NCBI GenBank assembly: GCA_027618625.1
Contig: JAQCER010000286.1
Location: forward strand, 1 to 5,573
Reading direction: 5' to 3'
From: Verrucomicrobiota bacterium
GTDB taxonomy: Bacteria > Verrucomicrobiota > Verrucomicrobiia > Verrucomicrobiales > DEV007
DNA length: 5,573 nt
Shown piece after piece: positions 1 through 4,610 of the stretch. Below the pieces are notes generated by a model that did no database searches, was not told the DNA's origin, and saw nothing but the letters and a program-made list of their open reading frames with translations. The translations under genes and the position numbers were made by a program. The first letter of the stretch is position 1. The number at the start of each line of letters is the position of its first letter.

Positions 1-2034
1 ATGGAGTTGGTGAGCTACAGCAGCTTCGAGGCTGTTATCACCAGGCGTGGACGGGTGAGCGAAGGCGAGGTGCTCAATATCGGCTTGGCAGTCACGCAGG
101 GCTTACTGGCTGCCCACGTAGCTGGCTTGATCCACCGCGACATCAAGCCAGGCAATATCCTGTTTGCCGATGATGGCACCGCCAAGCTGGTCGATTTCGG
201 TCTCGCACTGGTCGTTGAGCGTGACGTCGATACTTCCTCCGAGATCTGGGCAACCCCGTATTACGTGGCTCCGGAAAAACTGAGTGGCGGGCCGGAGGAT
301 TTGCGGAGTGATCTCTACAGTCTCGGGGCAACGCTTTTTCACGCTCTCGCGGGCGTTCCACCGGTCGAGGTCAGCACCACGTCGATCGAGAAATTGAGGG
401 AACTGAAAGCGGTCAACGTAGACCTGAGCGCAGTGGCTCCAGGCATCACGAGACCGACGGTAGAAGTCGTCAATCGTATGCTCGCCCATCGGCCCGCAGA
501 TCGATTCGATTCCTATGATCAGCTGACCAAGGCTCTGCAGGCTGCGAAGCAGGGGAAGGGGATGGTGACAGGTGGGCGTCGGAGATCTTTCGGTCCGTCG
601 CGCTCTCGAAAAATTTTGATCGCTGGACTGGCGACCGCGGCTGCTGGGGGCACATTGTTTTTGTTGAACCAGATGCGGGCACCAGGCAGCGGCGAAGGCC
701 AAGGTGTCGCCGATTTGATTTTGGACGGGACATCGTCGGGCGCTGGATCTTCTGCGAGCCAGTTTCTCAAGGCGAGACAGCACCTCCTTGAGGGGAATTA
801 CCCGGAGGCTTCAAACTTGTTTTCACAGGTCGCTGCAAGTGCGGGCTCGGGCTCGCAGCAGCCGACCATCAATTGGGCCCTGTTTAACCTGGGTGTGAGC
901 CAATTTCTCCAGTTCGACCAACGTGCTGCGGTCGCGGCATTTGAAAAAATGGTCGGCAATGGTGTCTACTCCGACAAGAGTGAGGATTTGGAGCTGGTGA
1001 GCTTTTTTCTTGATCTGGGGAAACAGGTGCAATCGCGTGATCCGATTCGAGCCGAGCAGCGGCGGGGCTTCGCGAAGCCTGATTACCGTTGCGTTGGGCT
1101 CCTGGCTCTGGGGCTCCGCCAGTGGGAGCTGGGTGACGTGGCAGGTGGAGCAGAGTTGTTGAAAGCTTTCCGGACGGCCGCGATGTCATCCGGCGTCGAT
1201 TGGGTGACCGCGTATGGTAAAATGGTGGATCCTTATTTGAACGATGCCCAGCTGCTGGCTGTATTGCCGTCAGAGCCGGAGCCCGACAGTGCCGATGAGC
1301 GGGCAGTGCTCGCTGCGCTTGTGACGGCCGGTGAGAAGGCGCAGCGGGAGTTTGTTGTCAAAGGCGGAGCGCACATGGATGCACTCGGAGCGCAGTTGGG
1401 CAGAGCGAAACAGCGCCTGCGCGAAATCGAAAATGCCAGTGCCGAGGCAACCGCTACGATTGCATCCGAACAACTGGTAAAAGACAGGGCAGCGATTCGT
1501 AACGCGCTACAAAAACTGGGGCCAGTGCGAGATGGCCTGCAGCTGGATGCCTGCGCTGAGAAGCTGTTGGCTCTGGATCTGGAGTCGGTGTCAGGAGCGC
1601 GGGAGCGGGATGCCTGGGTGCAGATCTTTGGTGCTGCTGGCAGGTATTTGTCGACGCTCGGCACGCTCCATTGGCCAGTTGATTACCCTGGGCCAGTGAT
1701 CTCCCGCAATGCTGTGCCGGTCCACGGCGTTTCCTATGCTCTGGCAAATGGAGCGATTAACGTCCGACGCCAGGGCTTGCCAGAGGAAAGAGTGACTTTT
1801 CAGGATTGTTCGCCTGGGTTTTTGGTTGCATTAGGGAGCGCTACCCTGGCAGGCATCAGTGACTCGGATCGGTATCTCGAAGTAGCGACTGGAATGGTGT
1901 CCTTGGCGCGCTTGTTTGAGCTGCACCCTACGGTTGCCAGCTACGTCGATCTCGTCGCTGCGGCTGCTCCCACTGCCACGCAGAATGGTAGCAAAGCCGA
2001 GTGGCTCGAGATTATGTGCGGTCAGCAGTCCTGA
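1..2034 (+). CDS. Membrane-anchored Hanks-type Ser/Thr protein kinase, 5' part missing
   Basis: This is a eukaryotic-like Ser/Thr kinase that should phosphorylate proteins on the cytoplasmic face of the inner membrane. Visible motifs (residues numbered from base 1) are the catalytic loop HRDIKPGN (45-52, Asp47, Lys49, Asn52), metal-binding DFG (65-67), ATPYYVAPE with the APE motif (84-92), and the F-helix SDLYSLG (103-109). The catalytic core residues are therefore intact and it is an RD kinase. A hydrophobic segment at about 204-222, preceded by basic residues, is a likely single transmembrane helix. Beyond it lie TPR-like helical pairs (about 254-287, 290-321, 366-394), an Ala/Glu/Arg-rich helical stretch (about 430-510), and a small C-terminal domain. 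The first residues, MELV, match the gatekeeper/hinge position, so the glycine-rich loop, the VAIK lysine and the alpha-C glutamate would lie upstream. The ATG at base 1 is probably internal. The substrate and sensed signal are unknown. Confidence 0.9.
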   Translation: MELVSYSSFEAVITRRGRVSEGEVLNIGLAVTQGLLAAHVAGLIHRDIKPGNILFADDGTAKLVDFGLALVVERDVDTSSEIWATPYYVAPEKLSGGPEDLRSDLYSLGATLFHALAGVPPVEVSTTSIEKLRELKAVNVDLSAVAPGITRPTVEVVNRMLAHRPADRFDSYDQLTKALQAAKQGKGMVTGGRRRSFGPSRSRKILIAGLATAAAGGTLFLLNQMRAPGSGEGQGVADLILDGTSSGAGSSASQFLKARQHLLEGNYPEASNLFSQVAASAGSGSQQPTINWALFNLGVSQFLQFDQRAAVAAFEKMVGNGVYSDKSEDLELVSFFLDLGKQVQSRDPIRAEQRRGFAKPDYRCVGLLALGLRQWELGDVAGGAELLKAFRTAAMSSGVDWVTAYGKMVDPYLNDAQLLAVLPSEPEPDSADERAVLAALVTAGEKAQREFVVKGGAHMDALGAQLGRAKQRLREIENASAEATATIASEQLVKDRAAIRNALQKLGPVRDGLQLDACAEKLLALDLESVSGARERDAWVQIFGAAGRYLSTLGTLHWPVDYPGPVISRNAVPVHGVSYALANGAINVRRQGLPEERVTFQDCSPGFLVALGSATLAGISDSDRYLEVATGMVSLARLFELHPTVASYVDLVAAAAPTATQNGSKAEWLEIMCGQQS

Positions 2035-2169
2035 TTCCTGACCCCCATCTGCACGTTTGCATTGAGTGCCAGACGAATACCAGCAATCGTGACGAGGATC
2101 GCGATGGCAACCATCAGTTCAGAAAGCGAGCGAGACCCCGGGTGATTCCAGATACGTGCGATCTTTCAT
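2022..2169 (-). pseudogene. Broken small membrane-protein frame, type IV prepilin-like N-terminus
   Basis: An ATG at 2167-2169 (- strand) opens MKDRTYLESPGVSL and then hits TGA after two more codons. In another frame the same stretch continues as SELMVAIAILVTIAGI and on to a stop at 2022-2024. The two frames join if one copy of a tandem CTCG duplication near the Leu codon is removed. The repaired 47-residue product would read G-VSLSELMVAIAILVTIAG, which resembles a prepilin cleavage site: Gly, then a hydrophobic helix with Glu at +5. Alternatively, removing one A from the AAA after the ATG gives MKIARIWNHPG followed by the same hydrophobic segment. An uninterrupted 30-codon ORF from the ATG at 2112-2114 also exists. 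The frame overlaps the last 13 bases of the convergent kinase gene and is far shorter than a full pilin. It could be a decayed gene, a small membrane protein or chance. Confidence 0.3.
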
Positions 2170-2189
2170 ACCGCCAGCGGGACGAGAGG

Positions 2190-2498
2190 CTACTGGTCGC
2201 CGAAGACCCGTGCCTGCTGTTCTGGACTCAGCATTGCGAGAGTTTTTGCAAGCCTCTCTGCGTAGTCGTCATACTGGTCAGGAGTCGCTAATACCACCCC
2301 CGACTGGGCCGCTGATGAGACGATCTTCTCTTCCAGTTTAGCTGCGGAACTCTGATTATTCTGATAGTATTGAGACTGGATGTTCTCCCAAGCGTTACGA
2401 AGAAAATCCCAAAAGCTACCGGCTTCCGACCGCGCTGGGGCTGCAAGCAGCACCGCGAGGATGGTTACGGTAGTCAATCTGTAAATCCGTCGGTTCAT
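2190..2498 (-). CDS. Small secreted hypothetical protein (102 aa precursor)
   Basis: I do not recognise a family. The precursor starts MNRRIYR and continues with a hydrophobic core (TVTILAVLLAA) and a polar end ARSEA, which looks like a Sec signal peptide with likely cleavage after SEA near residue 25-26. The mature part of roughly 75 residues is helical, Gln/Asn- and Ala-rich, and has no cysteine. It begins SFWDFLRNAWENIQSQYYQ and ends with SPEQQARVFGDQ. It is probably periplasmic or exported. The start at 2498 is chosen because the upstream in-frame ATG at 2597 would add a Phe/Tyr-rich stretch translated from AT-rich DNA that looks like promoter sequence and would bury the signal peptide. 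No good Shine-Dalgarno is visible before 2498. The gene is transcribed towards the kinase and away from lpxI, with no evident functional link to either. Confidence 0.6.
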   Translation of the reverse strand: MNRRIYRLTTVTILAVLLAAPARSEAGSFWDFLRNAWENIQSQYYQNNQSSAAKLEEKIVSSAAQSGVVLATPDQYDDYAERLAKTLAMLSPEQQARVFGDQ

Positions 2499-2600
2499 TA
2501 TCTGGATAAAATTAAGTGAAAAAATAGAGAAATAAAAGCAAATACCGTAAAAATAATAAAAAACGCTCGATTGATTCTGATCTGTGAAGAGGTGCATATA
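2499..2600 (-). promoter_or_regulatory. AT-rich upstream region of the small secreted gene
   Basis: This stretch is strikingly AT-rich compared with the flanking genes, with runs of A on the + strand (T on the - strand). On the - strand, TTTACG is followed 17 bases later by TCTATT, a loose fit to -35/-10 elements, upstream of the ATG at 2498. Several other pairs could be drawn in such AT-rich DNA, so the exact boxes are uncertain. The composition and position between divergent genes are the main support. Confidence 0.3.
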
Positions 2601-2605
2601 ACTCT

Positions 2606-2635
2606 TTGAAATTCAGTTAGTCGGAATCGGATACT
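2606..2635 (+). promoter_or_regulatory. Possible sigma-70 type promoter ahead of lpxI leader
   Basis: TTGAAA (2606-2611) matches five of six bases of the -35 consensus. GATACT (2630-2635) matches four of six of the -10 consensus, with an 18-base spacer. It would start a transcript about 205 bases before the lpxI GTG, producing a long leader. The -10 box falls inside the inverted repeat at 2626-2641. Such matches occur by chance, so this is a weak call. Confidence 0.25.
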
Positions 2636-2641
2636 TCCGAT
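2626..2641 (+). repeat. Perfect inverted repeat ATCGGA-TACT-TCCGAT
   Basis: Six-base arms (2626-2631 and 2636-2641) flank a four-base spacer. The 16-base length and its overlap with the candidate -10 element make it operator-like, although as RNA it could also form a short hairpin. The preceding TCGGA at 2621-2625 partly repeats the left arm. Confidence 0.4.
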
Positions 2642-2660
2642 ACTGTTAATTCCTCAGGTG

Positions 2661-2689
2661 GGAAATCCCTACTGGGGGATGGATTTTCC
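2661..2689 (+). repeat. Inverted repeat / hairpin in lpxI leader
   Basis: GGAAATCC (2661-2668) pairs with GGATTTTCC (2681-2689), with one bulged A and a 12-base loop. The loop contains the GGGGG run directly before the ATG of the 37-codon ORF, and the right arm contains that ORF's first codons. If formed in RNA, the hairpin could hide that start. Confidence 0.3.
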
Positions 2690-2792
2690 TTTGGTGTCGA
2701 TTCTGACGATGCTTGAGACCTCTACTGACAGCAACCGGGCGACCTTGGGGGCCAAGCATTTCAACCCACGCTTGGCGGCACTGGGAGCGTAA
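2679..2792 (+). CDS. Possible 37-aa small protein or leader peptide upstream of lpxI
   Basis: An ATG at 2679 opens 37 codons ending in TAA at 2790-2792, 58 bases before the lpxI GTG. The product begins MDFPLVSILTMLETS and ends GAKHFNPRLAALGA. It has balanced, protein-like composition, and most third codon positions are G or C, as in the neighbouring genes, although the surrounding non-coding DNA is less GC-rich. A run of GGGGG directly abuts the ATG, which is too close for an ideal ribosome site. An in-frame GTG at 2658 and ATG at 2709 are alternative starts, and the frame is open upstream only to the TGA at 2607-2609. No family is recognised. It may be a real small gene, a leader peptide for the lpx operon, the tail of a lost gene, or chance. 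Confidence 0.3.
   Translation: MDFPLVSILTMLETSTDSNRATLGAKHFNPRLAALGA
2744..2776 (+). repeat. Two competing hairpins sharing one arm
   Basis: GCCAAGC (2751-2757) pairs perfectly with GCTTGGC (2770-2776) across a 12-base loop. Its core CCAAG (2752-2756) can instead pair with CTTGG (2744-2748) across a three-base GGG loop. The two folds exclude each other, an arrangement seen in attenuators and other switching leaders. No U-run follows, so it is not an intrinsic terminator as it stands. It lies inside the 37-codon ORF, which is an alternative explanation for the sequence. Confidence 0.3.
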
Positions 2793-2805
2793 GGATTCTT
2801 GTTGC

Positions 2806-2831
2806 CAATAGGGTGGAGCCTCCATCTATTG
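2806..2831 (+). repeat. Hairpin just upstream of lpxI start
   Basis: CAATAG (2806-2811) pairs with CTATTG (2826-2831), and inside it TGGA (2814-2817) pairs with TCCA (2821-2824) around a GCC loop, giving ten base pairs with a small internal loop (GG opposite T). The structure ends 19 bases before the GTG of lpxI and directly before GGGAAAG, the only purine-rich stretch that could serve as a ribosome site. It lies outside the 37-codon ORF, so coding constraint does not explain it. Confidence 0.4.
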
Positions 2832-2850
2832 CGGGAAAGCAGCGATCTTC

Positions 2851-3681
2851 GTGAGCAATCCCGGCCCCCAGAGCAGCATCGGCATTATCGCCGGCAATGG
2901 AATCTATCCTCGCACGTTTGTGCGGGCGGCTCGGCGTGCAGGTGTGCAGAAGCTGGCCGTGGCCGCATTCATCAACGAGACGGAAAACGCGCTCGCGGAC
3001 GAAGTGGATGTGATTGAGTGGATTCGAGTCGGGCAGCTTTCAAAGTTGATCAAGTTCTTCCTGCGCGAGGGAGTGGACAGCGCGGTGATGGTTGGCCAGA
3101 TTGCGCCGAAGAACCTTTTTGATCTCCGTCCGGATGTGCGTACGATGCTGATGCTGGGAAAGTTGCGCGAACGCAATGCGGAGTCGATCTTTGGCGCCAT
3201 CGCCGGAGAGTTGGCAAAAGAGGGCATTACCTTGCTGCCAGCGACCACATTTCTGGATGATCACTTGCCCAAGGCGGGCCACGTATTCGGGCCGAAAGTG
3301 AAGGACAAGCAGCTGGAGGATGCTGAGTTCGGGATGCGGATTGCCAAAGAGATGAGCAGGCTGGACGTCGGGCAGACCGTCGTGGTGAAAAACGGGACCG
3401 TGCTCGCAGTGGAAGCCTTTGAGGGAACCAATGAGGCAATCAAGCGCGGCGGCGAACTCGGAAAGAGTGGAGCAACGATCGCGAAGGTTTCGAAGCCGAA
3501 TCAGGATTTTCGGTTTGATGTCCCAGTAGTCGGTCCGCAGACGATCCAGGCTGCAGCCGATGCCGGAGCGGTGGTGATCGTGGTGGAGGCGGAGCGCACA
3601 CTGCTGCTGGGGCTGAGGGAAATCCAAGATCTTTGCGATCAGCGTAAGGTTACGCTGGTCGCGATGAACCATAAACCATGA
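2851..3681 (+). CDS. lpxI: UDP-2,3-diacylglucosamine pyrophosphatase LpxI (DUF1009 family)
   Basis: LpxI hydrolyses UDP-2,3-diacylglucosamine to 2,3-diacylglucosamine 1-phosphate (lipid X) plus UMP, the fourth step of lipid A synthesis, at the cytoplasmic face of the inner membrane. It replaces the unrelated LpxH in many bacteria. The 276-residue length is typical. The N-terminal domain begins with the characteristic IGIIAGNGIYP (10-20). The C-terminal domain carries VVKNGTVLAVEAFEGTNEAI (178-197) and KPNQDFRFDVPVVGPQTI (215-232), where Asp223 probably corresponds to the catalytic Asp known from Caulobacter LpxI. The start is the GTG at 2851: upstream in frame there is only a stop at 2809-2811 and no ATG or TTG, and the domain begins right after it. 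A weak GGGAAAG lies 11 bases before it. It is the first gene of a coupled operon, and its TGA overlaps the next ATG by four bases (ATGA, 3678-3681). The long structured leader suggests post-transcriptional control, but this is unproven. Confidence 0.93.
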   Translation: MSNPGPQSSIGIIAGNGIYPRTFVRAARRAGVQKLAVAAFINETENALADEVDVIEWIRVGQLSKLIKFFLREGVDSAVMVGQIAPKNLFDLRPDVRTMLMLGKLRERNAESIFGAIAGELAKEGITLLPATTFLDDHLPKAGHVFGPKVKDKQLEDAEFGMRIAKEMSRLDVGQTVVVKNGTVLAVEAFEGTNEAIKRGGELGKSGATIAKVSKPNQDFRFDVPVVGPQTIQAAADAGAVVIVVEAERTLLLGLREIQDLCDQRKVTLVAMNHKP

Positions 3682-4610
3682 ACAAAGTCCGAGTAGGCGT
3701 CGTTGGCGCAGGTGCGATAGGCGAGAATCATATCCGTGTGCTGTCGGCACTGGAGAACGCAGACCTTACGGCAGTGTTTGAATCGAATTCCGAGCGTGCC
3801 CGTGAGATTCAGGAGCGCTACGGCGTCACGGTGGTGGATTCACTCGATGCCCTGATCGACAAAGTCGATGCTGCCACCGTCGCGACGCCAACGGTGTCCC
3901 ATCTTGAAGTGGCCTCACGCCTGTTGCGCGCGGGACGGCATGTGTTGGTCGAAAAGCCGATTGCCGATACCACGGAGGCGGCAAGGGAACTCGTTCAACT
4001 GGCCAACGATCACAATCGCATCCTGCAGGTGGGGCATGTCGAACGCTTCAATCCGGTGCTGCGTGAACTGGAGGCGACGATGAGTGAACCACGGTTTATC
4101 GAGGCGCACAGGCTGTCGCCATTTCCGAATCGAAGCATCGATATCGGCGTTGTCCTCGACTTGATGATCCATGACCTGGAGATCATCCTGCACCTCGTGC
4201 GGTCTGAGATTGAATCGATCGATGCCGTTGGAGTCGCCGTGCTCACCCGTCGCGAGGACATTGCCAACGCGCGTCTGCGCTTTGCCAACGGCTGTGTGGC
4301 CAACATTACCGCCAGTCGCATCAGTCCCGAACGCCTGCGGAAGATCCGCGTGTTCCAATCGGACAGCTACCTGTCGCTCGATTACATGGAACAGGAGGGG
4401 CAGATTTACTGGAAAGATGGGGGGAAGATAGCGCGGAGCGAAGTGCGGGTGGAAAAAGATGAACCGCTCAAGTGTGAGCTGGAGTCATTCTGCGAGTGCG
4501 CCCGCACGGGTCGGCAGCCGAAGGTTTCTGGTAGTGAGGCAACGGCCGCGCTGGAGGTGGCGGTGGCCATCACCCGTCAGATCGAAGCCGCGAACGCCCC
4601 AGGTTCATGA
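3678..4610 (+). CDS. Gfo/Idh/MocA family oxidoreductase, possibly UDP-GlcNAc 3-dehydrogenase (GnnA-like)
   Basis: This is a cytoplasmic NAD(P)-dependent sugar dehydrogenase. The N-terminal Rossmann fold shows GAGAIG (10-15), and the family signature EKP is at 92-94 (Lys93 is the usual catalytic/nucleotide-contact lysine). The GFO/IDH C-terminal alpha/beta domain follows, with VGHVERFNP (118-126) and DLMIHDLE (161-168), whose His165 sits where the family has its active-site histidine. The length of 310 residues is normal. The gene overlaps lpxI by four bases at its start and lpxB by four bases at its end, so all three are probably co-translated. In Acidithiobacillus ferrooxidans, GnnA of this superfamily, encoded near lpxA and lpxB, oxidises UDP-GlcNAc at C3 for conversion to a 3-amino sugar and amide-linked lipid A. 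The same role is plausible here, but no GnnB-type aminotransferase is in the window, so the substrate is inferred from context. Confidence 0.85.
   Translation: MNKVRVGVVGAGAIGENHIRVLSALENADLTAVFESNSERAREIQERYGVTVVDSLDALIDKVDAATVATPTVSHLEVASRLLRAGRHVLVEKPIADTTEAARELVQLANDHNRILQVGHVERFNPVLRELEATMSEPRFIEAHRLSPFPNRSIDIGVVLDLMIHDLEIILHLVRSEIESIDAVGVAVLTRREDIANARLRFANGCVANITASRISPERLRKIRVFQSDSYLSLDYMEQEGQIYWKDGGKIARSEVRVEKDEPLKCELESFCECARTGRQPKVSGSEATAALEVAVAITRQIEAANAPGS

Noticed and set aside
103..783. 226-codon open frame on the - strand opposite the kinase
   Set aside because: It lies opposite the HRD, DFG and APE motifs of a real kinase, and its translation is Arg/Ser/Cys-rich without recognisable domains.
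1233..1664. 143-codon open frame on the - strand opposite the kinase C-terminal region
   Set aside because: The Ala/Ser/Arg-rich translation is typical of an antisense shadow of an Ala-rich gene.
2035..2189. Rho-independent terminator between the convergent kinase and small secreted gene
   Set aside because: No GC-rich stem followed by a T-run was found on either strand; only short palindromes such as CCCGGG are present.
2001..2291. 96-codon open frame on the + strand after the kinase
   Set aside because: It overlaps the end of the kinase and the antisense strand of the secreted gene, and the translation is Arg/Asp/Cys-rich with no domain or ribosome site.
2499..2597. Upstream extension of the small secreted gene to an ATG at 2597
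   Set aside because: The added residues are Phe/Tyr/Ile-rich translation of AT-rich promoter-like DNA and would place the signal peptide internally. The ATG at 2498 gives a clean signal peptide.
2600..2850. CRISPR array, tRNA or insertion-sequence end in the intergenic region
   Set aside because: There are no regularly spaced direct repeats, no cloverleaf pattern and no terminal inverted repeats with target duplication; the repeats seen are all short, local and different from each other.
3040..3750. 236-codon open frame on the - strand opposite lpxI and the start of the oxidoreductase
   Set aside because: It is antisense to two well-supported genes, its translation is His/Arg/Gln/Leu-rich and matches nothing, and long antisense frames are expected in GC-rich coding DNA.
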